Made by a program: the position numbers and the translations under genes | Source of the DNA: Colletes latitarsis | Lineage: Eukaryota; Arthropoda; Insecta; Hymenoptera; Colletidae | Direction of reading: 5' to 3' | DNA: 64,000 bases | Assembly: GCF_051014445.1 (NCBI RefSeq) | Contig: NW_027488368.1 | Location: forward strand, 26,820,001-26,884,000 | Shown here: positions 52,301 to 64,000 of the stretch, one piece after another | Layout: each line of letters starts with the position of its first letter | How positions within the stretch are numbered: position 1 is the first letter of the stretch | Notes under the pieces: generated by a model | Databases searched by the model: none | What the model was told of the DNA's origin: nothing | What the model saw: only the letters and a program-made list of their open reading frames with translations

Positions 52301-55300
52301 GGGAAAAATGCGAAAGTAAGGGCCAGATGATTGCAAATACTAGAACTAGCACAGATATAACCGGCGATATCCTCTAAATTATTAATCGGAACCAGGTATA
52401 ATTGTCTGTCTCAGTGTAGTACCATATTACTACATAATCCAAATCAGAAAAAACCAAGGATCTGGCCAACAAGTATGCGTGAAGTGCGAAAGCAAGAGGA
52501 TGATGATTGCAATTATCAGACGTAACCCAGACCTAACCGGTGATATACTCTAAAATGTTAATCGGAACCAGGGTTAATTGACCCATTCAGTGTGGCACCA
52601 CATTACTACGTGATCCAAATCAGCAAAAGCCCAGGATCTGGCCAACAAGTATGCGAAAAATGCGAAAGTATGAACTAGATGATTGCAAATACGAGAACTG
52701 ACCCAGACATAACCGGCGTTATCCTCTAAAATATTAATCGGAACCAGATTCAATTGACTGTTCCAGTGTGGTACCACATTATTACGAAATCCAAACCGGA
52801 AAGACCCAGGATCTGGCCAAGAAGTATGCGAAAAATCCGAAAGTATGAGCCAGATGATCGCAAATACTGGAACTAACCCAGACATAACCGGCGTTATCCT
52901 CTAAAATATTAATCGGAACCAGGTTAAATTGACTGTTTCGGTGTGGTGCCACATTACTACGTGATCGAAGCTAGAAAAAGCGCAGGTTCTGGCCATTCAA
53001 GTATGCGAAAAATGCGAAAGTATGAGACAGATGATTGCTAATACGAGACCTAACCCAGACATAACCAGCGTTATCCTCTAAAATATTAATCGGAACCTGG
53101 TTTAATTGACTGTTTCGGTGTGGTACCACATTACTACGTAATCCCAATCAGAAAAAACCCAGGACCTGGCCAACAAGTATGCGAGAAATGCGAAAACAAA
53201 TGGATGATGATTGCAATTATCAGACGTAACCCAGACCTAAACGGTGTTAACCTCTAAAATATTAATCGCAACGAGGTTTAATCGACAGTTTCGGTGTGGT
53301 ACCACATTACTACGTGATCCAAACTAGAAAAAGCTCAGGTTCTGGCCATTCGAGTATGCGAAAAATACGAAGGTATGAGCTAGATGATGGCAACCAGAAC
53401 TAACCCAGACATAACCGGCGGTATCCTCTAAAATATTAATCGGAACCAGGTTTAATTGGCTGTTTGGGTGTGGTACCACATTACTACGTGATCCAAATCA
53501 GCAAAAGCCCAGGATCTGGCCAACAAGTATGCGAAAAATGCGAAATTATGATTCAGATGATTGCAAATACCTGACCTAATCCAGACATAACCGGCGTTAT
53601 CCTCTAAAATATTAATCGGAACCAGGTTTAATTGACTGTTTCGGTGTGGTACCACATTATTACGTAATCCAAATCAGAAAAAACCAAGGATCTGGCCAAC
53701 AAGTATGCGAGAAATGCGAAAGCAAGAGGATGATGATTGCAATTATCAGACGTAACCCAGACCTAACCGGTGATATCCTCTAAAATATTAATCGAAACCA
53801 GGTTTAATTGACTGTTTCGGTGTGGTGCCACATTACTACGTGATCCAAACTAGAAAAAGCTCAGGTTCTGGCCATTCGAGTATGCGAAAAATACGAAGGT
53901 ATGAGCCAGATGATTGCAAATACCAGAACTAACCCCGACGTAACCCGAGTTCTCCTCTAAAATACTAATCGTAACCAAGTTTAATTGACTGCTTCGGTGT
54001 GGCACCACATTAGTACGTGATCCTCACCAGTAATAAACCCAGGATCTGGCCAACAAGAATTCAAAAAATGCGAAAGTATGAGGCATATGATTGCAAATAC
54101 CAGACCTAACCCAGACATAACCGGTGTTGCCCCCTAGAATATTGATCGAAACCAGCGTTAATTGACTGTTTCGGTTTGGTACCACATTACTACGTGATCC
54201 AAATCAGCACGAGCCCAGGATCTGGCCAACAAGTATGCGAAAAATGCGAAAGTATGAGGCAGATGAATGCAAATACCAGAACTAACACAAACCTAACCGG
54301 CGTTGTTCTCTAAAATATTAATCGGAACCAGGTTCAATTGACTGTTTCAGTGTGGTACCACATTACTACGTGATCCAAACCGGAGAAAACCCAGGATCTG
54401 GCCAACAAGAATGCAAAATATGCGAAAGTATGAGGCACATGGTGGCAAATACCAGACCTAACCCAGACATAACCGGCGTTATCCTCTAAAATATTAATCG
54501 CAACCAGTTTTAATTGACTGTTTCGGTGTGGTACCACATTACTATGTAATCCAAACCAGAAAAAACCCAGGATCTAGACAACAAGTATGCGAAGAATGCG
54601 AAAGTATGAGTCAGATGATGGCAAATACCAGACCTAACCCAGACATAACCGGTGTTTCCCCCTAAAATATTTATCGGGACCAGGTTTAATTGACTGTTTC
54701 GGTGTGGTACCACGTTATTACGTAATCCAAATCAGAAAAAACCAAGGATCTGGCCAACAAGTATGCGAGAAATGCGAAAGCAAGAGGATGATGATTGCAG
54801 TTATCAGACGCAACCCATACCTAACCGGTGATATCCTCTAAAATATTAATCGCAACGAGGTTTAATCGACAGTTTCGGTGTGGTGCCACATTACTACGTG
54901 ATCCAAATCAGCAAAAGCCCAGGATCTGGCCAAGAAGTATTCGAAAAATACGAAAGTATGTGCTAGATGATGGCAAATACCAGACCTAACCCAGACATAA
55001 CCGGCGTTATCCTATAAAATATTAATCGGAACCAGGTTTAATTGACTGTTTCGTTGTGGCTCCCCATTACTACGTGATCCAAACCAGAAAAAACCCAGGA
55101 TCTGGCCAAGAAGTATGCGAAAAATGCGAAGGTATGAGACAGATTATTACAAGTACCAGGCCTAACCCAGACACAACCGGTGTTTCCCCCTATAATATTG
55201 ATCGAAACCAGCTTTAATTGACTGTTTCGGTTTGGTACCACATTACTACCTGATCCAAATTAGCAAGAGCATAGGATCTGGCCAACAGGTACGCGAAAAA

Positions 55301-55699
55301 TGCGAAAGTATGAGTCAGATGATGGCAAATACCAGACCTAACCCAGACATAACCGGCGTTATCCTCTAAAATATGAATCGCAACCAGGTTTAATTGACCC
55401 CTTCAGTGCGGTACCACATTACTACGTGATGCAAATCTGCAAAAACCCAGGATCTGGCCAACAAGTATTCGAAAAATGCGAAAGTAGAGCTAGATGATGG
55501 CAAATACCAGAACTAACGCAAATTTAACCGGCGTTATCCTCCAAACTATTAATCGGAACCAGGTTCTATTGACTGTTCCAGTGTGGTACCACATTATTAC
55601 GTAATCCAAGCCGGAAAAACCCTGGATCTGGCCAAGAAGTATGCGAAAAATTCGAAAGTATGAGCCAGATGATCGCAAATACTGGAACTAACCCAGACA
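49364..55699. repeat. Satellite rich in B and B2 monomers, few large copies
   Basis: About 36 monomers in which B and B2 units are frequent. Only short pairings were traced, for example near 51,040-51,280 with 53,050-53,290, and near 51,860-52,010 with 55,370-55,520. One grossly shortened unit lies at 51,421-51,470. No gene is present. Confidence 0.7.
51421..51470. repeat. Shortened monomer junction (about 100 bp missing)
   Basis: The sequence passes from GCAACCAGGTTTAAGCGAC straight into CAGGTTGCAAATACCAGG. This skips the palindrome, the CAGGATCTGG part and the TATGCGAAA part of the next unit. The shared CCAGGTT at the joint suggests a short-homology deletion or misaligned exchange. Confidence 0.8.
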
Positions 55700-56250
55700 T
55701 AACCGGCGTTATCCTCTAGAATATTGATCGGAACCAGGTTTAATTGACTGTTCTAGTGTGGTACCACATTATTACGTAATCCAAACCGGGAAAAACCCAG
55801 GATCTGGCCAACAAGTATGCGAAAAATGCGAAACTATGAGCCAGATAATTGCTAATACCGGAACTAACGCATATATAACCGGCGTTATCCTCTAAAATAT
55901 TAATCGGAACCAGGTTTAATTGACAGTTTCGGTTTGGTACCACATTACTACGTGATCCAAACCAGAAAAAACCCAGGATCTGCCCAAAAAGTACGTGAAG
56001 AATGCGAAAGTATGAGTCAGATGATTGCAAATACGAGAACTAACCCAGACATAACCGCCGTTATCCTCTAAAATATTAATCGGAACCAGGTTTAATTGAC
56101 TGTTTCGGTGTGGTGCCACATTACTACGTGATCCAAATCAGAAAAAGCCCAGGATCTGGCCAACAAGTATGCGAAAAATGCAAAAGCAAGAGGAAGATAA
56201 TTGCAATTACCAGACGGAGCCCAGAACTAACCGGCGTTATCCCCTAAAAT
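55700..56250. repeat. 0.55-kb duplicon, copy 1 (partner 59,215-59,765)
   Basis: Three monomers match at offset 3,515, with shared GATCTGCCCAAAAAGTACG and GAACTAACGCA marks. They end after a B-type unit. Confidence 0.78.
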
Positions 56251-57545
56251 ATTGATCGAAACCAGCGTTAATTGACTGTTTCGGTTTGGTACCACATTAC
56301 TACGTGATCCAAATCAGCACGAGCCCAGGATCTGGCCAACAAGTATGCGAAAAATGCGAAACTATGAGCCAGATAATTGCTAATACCGGAACTAACGCAA
56401 ATATAACCGGCGTTATCCTCTAAAATATTAATCGGAACCAGGTTTTATTGACAGTTTCGGTTTGGTACCACATTACTACGTGATCCAAACCGGAGAAAAC
56501 CCAGGATCTGGCCAACAAGAATGCAAAATATGCGAAAGTATGAGGCATATGATGGCAAATACCAGACCTAACCCAGACATAACCGGTGTTGCCCCCTAAA
56601 ATATTGATCGAAACCAGCGTTAATTGACTGTTTCGGTTTGGTACCACATTATTACGTGATCCAAATCAGCACGAGCCCAGGATCTGGCCAACAAGTATGC
56701 GAAAAATGCGAAAGTATGAGTCAGATGATGGCAAATACCAGACCTAACCCAGACATAACCGGTGTTTCCCCCTAAAAGATTAATCGGAACCAGGTTTAAT
56801 TGATTGTTTCGGTGTGGTACCACGTTATTACGTAATCCAAATCAGAAAAAACCAAGGATCTGGCCAACAAGTATGCGAGAAATGCGAAAGCTAGAGGATG
56901 ATGATTGCAGTTATCAGAAGCAACCCATATCTAACCGGTGTTATCCTCTAAAATATTAATCGGAACCAGGTTTAATTGACCCCTTCAGTGCGGTACCACA
57001 TTACTACCTGATGCAAATCTGCAAAAACCCAGGATCTGGCCAACAAGTATTCGAAAAATGCGAAGGTAGAGCTAGATGATGGCAAATACCAGAACTAACG
57101 CAAATATAACCGGCGTTATCCTCCAAACTATTAATCGGAACCAGGTATAATTGACTTTTTCGGTGTGGTACCATATTACTACATAATCCAAAACGGAAAA
57201 AACCCAGGATCTGGCCAAGAAGTATGCGAAAAATGCGAAAGTATGAGCCAGATGATTGCAAATACTGGAACTAACCCAGACATAACCGGCGTTATCCTCT
57301 AAAATATTAATCGGAATCAGGTATAATTGACTTTTTCGGTGTGGTACCATATTACTACGTAATCCAAAACGGAAAAAACCCAGGTTCTGGCCAACAAGTA
57401 TTCGAAAAATGCGAAGGTAGAGCTAGATGATGGCAAATACCAGAACTAACGCAAATATAACCGGCGTTATCCTCTAAAATATTAATCGGAATCAGGTATA
57501 ATTGACTTTTTCGGTGTGGTACCATATTACTGCGTAATCCAAAAC
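56251..57545. repeat. Satellite monomers between duplicons
   Basis: About seven monomers with AACTTTTTCGGTGTGG and CAAACTATTAATCGG variants, and one B2 unit near 56,889. Single units resemble 51.9-52.3 kb. No gene is present. Confidence 0.6.
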
Positions 57546-58895
57546 GGAAAAAACCCAGGATCTGGCCAACAAGTATGCGAAAAATGCGAAAGTATGAGCC
57601 AGATGATTGCAAATACCAGAACTAACCCCGACGTAACCGGAGTTCTCCTCTAAAATACTAATCGTAACCAAGTTTAATTGACTGCTTCGGTGCGGTACCA
57701 CGTTACTACGTGATCCAAACCAGAAAAAACCCAGGATCTGGCCAACAAGTATGGGGAAAATGCGAAAGTATGAACTAGACGATTGCAAATACGAGAACTA
57801 ACCCAGACATAACCGGCGTTATCCTCTAAAATGTTAATCGGAATCAGGTTCAATTGACTGTTCCAGTGTGGTACCACATTATTACGTAAGCCAAACCGGA
57901 AAAACCCAGGATCTGGCCAAGAAGTATGCGAAAAATTCGAAAGTATGAGCCAGATGATCGCAAATACTGGAACTAACCCAGACATAACCGGCGTTATCCT
58001 CTAAAATATTAATCGGAACCAGGTTTAATTAACTTTTTCGGTGTGGTACCATATTACTACATAATCCAAAACGGAAAAAACCCAGGATCTGGCCAACAAG
58101 TATGCGAAAAATGCGAAAGTATGAGCCAGATGATTGCAAATACCAGAACTAACCCCGACGTAACCGGAGTTCTCCTCTAAAATACTAATCGTAACCAAGT
58201 TTAATTGACTGCTTCGGTGCGGTACCACGTTACTACGTGATCCAAACCAGAAAAAACCCAGGATCTGGCCAAGAAGTATGCGAAAAATGCAAAAGTATGA
58301 GCCAGATGATTGCAAATACTGGAACTAACCCAGACATAACCGGCGTTATCCTCTAAAGTATTAATCGGAACCAGGTATAATTGACTTTTTCGGTGTGGTA
58401 CCATATTACTACGTAATCCAAAACGGAAAAAACCCAGGATCTGGCCAAGAAGTATGCGAAAAATGCGAAAGTATGAGCCAGATGATGGCAAATACTGGAA
58501 CTAACCCAGACATAACCGGCGTTATCCTCTAAAATATTAATCGGAATCAGGTTTAATTGACTGTTCCGGTGTGGCACCACATTACTATGTAATCAAACCA
58601 GAATAAACCCAGGTTCTTGCCAACAGGTATGCGAGAAATGCGAAAGCAAAAGCATGATGATTGCAATTATCAGACGTAACCCAGACCTAACCGGTGTTAT
58701 CCTCTAAAATATTAATCGGAACCAGGTTTAATTGATTGTTCCGGTGTGGCACCACATTACTATGTAATCAAACCAGAATAAACCCAGGGTCTGGCCAACA
58801 GGTATGCAAAAAATGCGAATGTATGAGCCAGATGATAGCAAATATCAGAAATAACCCAGACATAACCAGCGTTATCCTCTAAAATATTAATCGGA
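57546..58895. repeat. 1.35-kb duplicon, copy 1 (partner 60,360-61,709)
   Basis: About 7.7 monomers match at offset 2,814, close to 16 units. They share GGGGAAAATGCG, GTAAGCCAAACCGG and AATATCAGAAATAACCC marks. Differences are scattered single bases. Confidence 0.85.
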
Positions 58896-60359
58896 AACAG
58901 GTATAATTGACTTTTTCGGTGTGGTACCACATTACTACGTAATCCAAAACGGAAAAAACCCAGGATCTGGCCAAGAAGTATGCGAAAAATGCGAAAGTAT
59001 GAGCCAGATGATGGCAAATACTGGAACTAACCCAGACATAACCGGCGTTATCCTCTAAAATATTAATCGGAACCAGGTTTAATTGACTGTTCCAGTGTGG
59101 TACCACATTATTACGTAATCCAAACCGGAAAAAACCCAGGATCTGGCCAACAAGTATGCGAAAAATGCGAAACTATGAGCCAGATAATTGCTAATACCGG
59201 AACTAACGCAAATATAACCGGCGTTATCCTCTAAAATATTAATCGGAACCAGGTTTAATTGACTGTTCCAGTGTGGTACCACATTATTACGTAATCCAAA
59301 CCGGGAAAAACCCAGGATCTGGCCAACAAGTATGCGAAAAATGCGAAACTATGCGCCAGATAATTGCTAATACCGGAACTAACGCAAATATAACCGGCGT
59401 TATCCTCTAAAATATTAATCGGAACCAGGTTTAATTGACAGTTTCGGTTTGGTACCACATTACTACGTGATCCAAACCAGAAAAAACCCAGGATCTGCCC
59501 AAAAAGTACGTGAAGAATGCGAAAGTATGAGTCAGATGATTGCAAATACGAGAACTAACCCAGACATAACCGCCGTTATCCTCTAAAATATTAATCGGAA
59601 CCAGGTTTAATTGACTGTTTCGGCGTGGTGCCACATTACTACGTGATCCAAATCAGAAAAAGCCCAGGATCTGGCCAACAAGTATGCGAAAAATGCAAAA
59701 GCAAGAGGAAGATAATTGCAATTAACAGACGGAGCCCAGAACTAACCGGTGTTTTCCCCTAAAATGTTGATAGAATACAGGTTGAATTGACTATTTCATT
59801 GTGGCACCTCATTAGTACGAGATCCTAACCAGTAATAAACCCAGGATCTGGCCAACAAGAATGCAAAAAATGCGAAAGTATGAGGCACATGATGGCAAAT
59901 ACCAGACCTAACCCAGACATAACCGGTGTTGCCCCCTAAAATATTGATCGAAACCAGCGTTAATTGACTGTTTCGGTTTGGTACCACATTACTACGTGAT
60001 CCAAATCAGCACGAGCCCAGGATCTGTCCAACAAGTATGCGAAAAATTCGAAAGTATGAGGCAGATGATTGCAAATACCAGAACTAACACAAACCTAACC
60101 GGCGTTGTTCTCTAAAATATTAATCGGAACCAGGTTTAATTGACTGTTTCAGTGTGGTACCACATTACTACGTGATCCAAACCGGAGAAAACCCAGGATC
60201 TGGCCAACAAGAATGCAAAATATGCGAAAGTATGAGGCACATGATGGCAAATACCAGACCTAACCCAGACATAACCGGCGTTATCCTCTAAAATATTAAT
60301 CGCAACCAGGGTTAATTGACTGTTTCGGTGTGCTACCACATTACTATCTAATCCAAACC
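58896..60359. repeat. Satellite between the 1.35-kb copies, includes copy of 55.7-56.25 kb
   Basis: About eight monomers. The part 59,215-59,765 matches 55,700-56,250 at offset 3,515. Within it, 59,079-59,254 and 59,255-59,430 are two adjacent, very similar units with GAACTAACGCAAATATAACC. No gene is present. Confidence 0.72.
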
Positions 60360-61709
60360 AGAAAAAACCCAGGATCTGGCCAACAAGTATGCGAAAAATG
60401 CGAAAGTATGAGCCAGATGATTGCAAATACCAGAACTAACCCCCACGTAACCGGAGTTCTCCTCTAAAATACTAATCGTAACCAAGTTTAACTGACTGCT
60501 TCGGTGCGGTACCACGTTACTACGTGATCCAAACCAGAAAAAACCCAGGATCTGGCCAACAAGTATGGGGAAAATGCGAAAGTATGAACTAGACGATTGC
60601 AAATACGAGAACTAACCCAGACATAACCGGCGTTATCCTCTAAAATGTTAATCGGAATCAGGTTCAATTGACTGTTCCGGTGTGGTACCACATTATTACG
60701 TAAGCCAAACCGGAAAAACCCAGGATCTGGCCAAGAAGTATGCGAAAAATTCGAAAGTATGAGCCAGATGATCGCAAATACTGGAACTAACCCAGACATA
60801 ACCGGCGTTATCCTCTAAAATATTAATCGGAACCAGGTTTAATTAACTTTTTCGGTGTGGTACCATATTACTACATAATCCAAAACGGAAAAAACCCAGG
60901 ATCTGGCCAACAAGTATGCGAAAAATGCGAAAGTATGAGCCAGATGATTGCAAATACCAGAACTAACCCCGACGTAACCGGAGGTCTCCTCTAAAATACT
61001 AATCGTAACCAAGTTTAATTGACTGCTTCGGTGCGGTACCACGTTACTACGTGATCCAAACCAGAAAAAACCCAGGATCTGGCCAAGAAGTATGCGAAAA
61101 ATGCGAAAGTATGAGCCAGATGATTGCAAATACTGAAACTAACCCAGACATAACCGGCGTTATCCTCTAAAGTATTAATCGGAACCAGGTATAATTGACT
61201 TTTTCGGTGTGGTACCATATTACTACGTAATCCAAAACGGAAAAAACCCAGGATCTGGCCAAGAAGTATGCGAAAAATGCGAAAGTATGAGCCAGATGAT
61301 GGCAAATACTGGAACTAACCCAGACATAACCGGCGTTATCCTCTAAAATATTAATCGGAATCAGGTTTAATTGACTGTTCCGGTGTGGCACCACATTACT
61401 ATGTAATCAAACCAGAATAAACCCAGGTTCTTGCCAACAGGTATGCGAGAAATGCGAAAGCAAAAGCATGATGATTGCAATTATCAGACGTAACCCAGAC
61501 CTAACCGGTGTTATCCTCTAAAATATTAATCGGAACCAGGTTTAATTGATTGTTCCGGTGTGGCACCACATTACTATGTAATCAAACCAGAATAAACCCA
61601 GGGTCTGGCCAACAGGTATGCAAAAAATGCGAATGTATGAGCCAGATGATAGCAAATATCAGAAATAACCCAGACATAACCAGCGTTATCCTCTAAAATA
61701 CTAATCGGA
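60360..61709. repeat. 1.35-kb duplicon, copy 2 (partner 57,546-58,895)
   Basis: This block matches at offset 2,814, with small changes such as CCCCCACGTAACC against CCCCGACGTAACC and GGAGGTCTCC against GGAGTTCTCC. Confidence 0.85.
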
Positions 61710-63559
61710 ACCAGGTTTAATTGACTGTTTCGGTGTGGTACCACATAATTACGTAATCCCAATCAGAAATAACCCAGGATCTGGCCAACAAGTATGCGAG
61801 AAATGCGAAAGCAAATGCATGATGATTGCTATTGTCAGACGTAACCCAGACCTAGCCGGTGTTAACCTCCAAAATATTAATCGCAACGAGGTTTAATCGA
61901 CAGATTCGGTGTGGTACCACATTACTACAACATCCAAATCAGCAAAAGCCCAGGATCTGGCCAACAAGTATGGGAAAAATGCGAAAGTATGGGCCAGGTG
62001 ATTGCAAGTACTAGAACTAAACCAGACATAACCGGCGTTATCCTCTAAAATATTAATCGGAACCAGGTATAATTGTCTGTCTCAGTGTAGTACCACATTA
62101 CTAAGAGATCCAAACCAGAAAAAACTCAGGATCTGGCCAACAAGTATGCGAGAAATGCGAAAGTATGATTCAGATGATTGCAAATACCAGACCTAACCCA
62201 GAAATAACTGGCGTTATGCTCTAAACTATTAATCGGAACCAGGTTTAATTGACTGTTTCGGTGTGGTACCACATTACTACGTGATACAAACTAGAAAAAG
62301 CCCACGTTATGGCCATTCAAGTATGCGAAATATGCGAAAGTATGAGACTGATGATTGCTAATACGAGACCTAACCCAGACATAACCGGCGTTATCCTCTA
62401 AAACATTAATCGCAACCAGGTTTAATTGACTGTTTCGGTGTGGTACCACATTTCTGCGTAATCCAAACCGGATAAAACCCAGGATTTGGCCAACAAGAAT
62501 TCAAAAAATTCGAAAGTATGAGGCAGATGATGGCAAGTACCTGAATTACCCAGTCATAACCGGCGTTATCCTCTACAATATTAATCGCAAACAGGTTTAA
62601 TTGACTGTTCCGGTGTGGTATCACATTACTACGTGATCCAAACCATAAAAAACCCAGGATCTGGCCAACAAGTATGCGAAAAATGCGAAAGTATGAGCCA
62701 GATGATTGCAAATACCAGAACTAACCCCGACATAACCGGAGTTCTCCTCTAAAATACTAATCGTAACCAAGTTTAATTGACTGCTACGGTGTGGTACCAC
62801 GTTACTACGTGATCCAAACCAGAAAAAACCCAGGATCTGGCCAACAAGTATGCGAAGAATGCGAAAGTATGAGTCAGATGATGGCAAATACCAGACCTAG
62901 CCCAGACATAGCCGGTGTTTCCCCCTAAAATATTGATCGAAACCAGCTTAATTGACTGTTTCGGTTTGGTACCACATTACTACGCGATACAAATCAGCAA
63001 GAGCCCAGGATCTGGCCATTCAAGTATCCGAAAAATGCGAAAGTATGAGCCAGATGATTGCAAATACTAGAACTAACCCCGACATAACCGGAGTTCTCCT
63101 GTATAATATTAATCGTAACCAAGTTTAATTGACAGTTTCGGTGTGGTACCACATTTCTACGTACCCTAAACCGGAAAAAAACCAGGATCTGGCCAACAAG
63201 TATGCGAAGAATGCGAAAGTATGAGTCAGATGATGTCAAATACCAGACCTAACCCAGACATAACCGGCGTTATCCTCTAAAATATTAATCGGAACCAGGT
63301 TTAATTGAGAGTTTCGGTGTGGTACCACATTACTACGTAATCCTAACGGAAAAATACCCAGGATCTGGCCAACAAGTATGCGAAGAATGGGAAAGTATGA
63401 GTCAGATGATTGTAACTACCAGACCTAACCCAGACATAACCACCGTTATCCTCTAAAATATTAATCGGAACCAGGTTTAATTGACTGTTTCGATGTGGTG
63501 CCACATTACTACGTGATCCAGACTAGAAAAAGCCCAGGTTCTGGTCATTCAAGTATGCG
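61710..63559. repeat. Satellite edge monomers
   Basis: The last 10-11 monomers before the array stops. One B2 unit lies near 61,811. I traced no large copies. The final unit is cut off about a third of the way in, after AAGTATGCG. No gene is present. Confidence 0.75.
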
Positions 63560-64000
63560 TGTTTAAATATGTTAAAAAACTATTTAAAATCGCGTTAGTC
63601 TGAAATATTAAATTCTCGGCTGCGATTCCCGTATCCGTTTGTGTACATGACACTGCGGAAGGTTAAGCGTTCGTCAGGTTCGTTGAACGTTCGGACGATT
63701 TAAAACCGCGGCCGTTTACGTGTTTTTGTACGCCGACCTCACGCGAAGATTCGCTTCGCACCGGTTTAAACGGTATCGTGACGTCAGCGTCGAGAGAGAG
63801 AACCGTATAATATATTGAAAAGAGATCGACAGCTGAATTCGGCAGCGCCGCGTCGTGACGACAAGGCGCGACCGAGTCTTCGTCTGTCGATCCGCGACGA
63901 TATTCGCAATTATTCACGAGCCGACTGCCAACGGGAGCGGATCCCAGAAGATCTCGCTCCTCAAGTACGGACTCACATAATATTCGGACTTGTATAACAA
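63560..64000. other. Non-satellite flanking DNA, CpG-rich
   Basis: This stretch has no resemblance to the monomer. The first 60 bases are A+T-rich, then the sequence becomes rich in CG dinucleotides, with repeated GTTCG motifs around 63,668-63,694 and a GCGAAGATTCGC dyad near 63,743. I recognise no gene, RNA or transposon. The two short open frames here begin at TTG and GTG, not ATG. It may be the start of ordinary chromosomal sequence or of another repeat family. Confidence 0.8.
63779..63814 (+). promoter_or_regulatory. Possible core-promoter cluster (CRE-like, GAGA, TATA-like)
   Basis: TGACGTCA, a perfect CRE/ATF palindrome, is followed by GAGAGAGAG at about 63,792 and TATAATATA at 63,806. 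The order and spacing would suit a + strand promoter firing near 63,835-63,845. Each motif is short and could arise by chance, and no downstream gene is visible within the window. Confidence 0.25.

Larger units (their letters stand above)
15667..63559. repeat. Satellite DNA array, right part (176-bp monomer)
   Basis: This continues the same 176-bp satellite on the right of the mariner insertion. Reading across the element, the interrupted monomer resumes in phase: the left side stops in GTGATAC-TA and the right side resumes at TA-CATAACTACG. The array then runs for about 47.9 kb with no other foreign insertion that I could find. Monomer classes are more mixed here than on the left, with divergent B and B2 units interspersed beyond about 34 kb. 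The array ends abruptly inside a monomer, just after AAGTATGCG at 63,559. No gene is supported anywhere in this stretch. Confidence 0.97.

Noticed and set aside
15667..63559. CENP-B box in the monomer
   Set aside because: TTTCGCATTTTTCGCAT (minus strand) has TTCG and a later CG at about the right distance, but it lacks the central A and the CGGG of the core motif. TTTCGGTGTGGTACC also fails.
15667..63559. Telomere-type TTAGG repeats
   Set aside because: Each monomer has one GGTTAGG on the minus strand (in CCAGACCTAACCCAGAC), but it is never in tandem. It is a chance pentamer within the unit.
1..63559. CRISPR array
   Set aside because: The whole 176-bp unit is repeated with gradual variation. 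There are no short identical repeats separated by unique spacers and no cas genes.
15667..63559. RNA polymerase III B box or tRNA-like sequence
   Set aside because: Some units give CTGGTTTCGATCAAT on the minus strand, near GGTTCGANTCC but with an extra base and the wrong end. No A box or cloverleaf is visible.
63663..63917. 84-aa minus-strand frame in the right flank
   Set aside because: It begins at GTG, has no recognisable motif, and lies in CpG-rich DNA where stop codons are rare by composition.
63815..63997. 60-aa plus-strand frame in the right flank
   Set aside because: It begins at TTG, has no recognisable domain, and lies just after the possible promoter where untranslated leader would be expected.

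Overview
The window is almost entirely one satellite DNA array. A monomer of about 176 bp (about 43% G+C in the consensus I derived by eye) is repeated head to tail from base 1 to about 63,559. Once the one inserted element is removed, that is roughly 350 monomers. The array runs off the left edge; its right edge is inside the window. The only gene I can support is the transposase of a mariner-type (Tc1/mariner, DD34D) DNA transposon inserted at 14,380-15,666. The last 441 bases (63,560-64,000) are non-repetitive, CpG-rich flanking DNA. This is a nuclear eukaryotic genome, most likely an arthropod and probably an insect: the transposase is of a type common in insects, and long satellite blocks of nucleosome-scale period are typical of centromeric or pericentromeric heterochromatin. 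The assignment to insects is inference.

Layout: 1-14,379 satellite; 14,380-15,666 mariner (28-bp perfect terminal inverted repeats, TA target duplication, intact 341-codon transposase on the + strand); 15,667-63,559 satellite; 63,560-64,000 unique flank. Within the satellite the monomers differ enough to trace history. The array is a patchwork of segmental copies of several hundred bp to several kb: an exact-looking tandem pair of 1,408 bp (8 monomers) at 16.0-18.9 kb, a tandem pair of 703 bp (4 monomers) at 48.0-49.4 kb, a 2.9-kb pair offset by 4,595 bp at 1.7-9.2 kb, and a duplicon of more than 4 kb offset by about 9.33 kb at 33.3-46.7 kb. A paralogous copy of the mariner target, without the element, lies at 19,367-19,368. 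The mariner therefore most simply jumped in after that block had been duplicated.

Two compartments can be seen. Monomers with a divergent core ('B2' type) occur only right of about 34 kb, while a variant with a 7-bp internal duplication occurs only between 3.7 and 25 kb. Nearly every monomer carries a 12-bp palindrome, TGTGGTACCACA, or a near variant. Many short reading frames, mainly on the minus strand, are by-products of the satellite. They mostly begin at GTG or TTG, they shift frame each monomer because 176 is not a multiple of 3, and I do not call them as genes. I see no RNA genes, CRISPR arrays or operons. I also see no convincing unknown protein system; the interest lies in the array's structure, its conserved palindrome, its edge and the young transposon.
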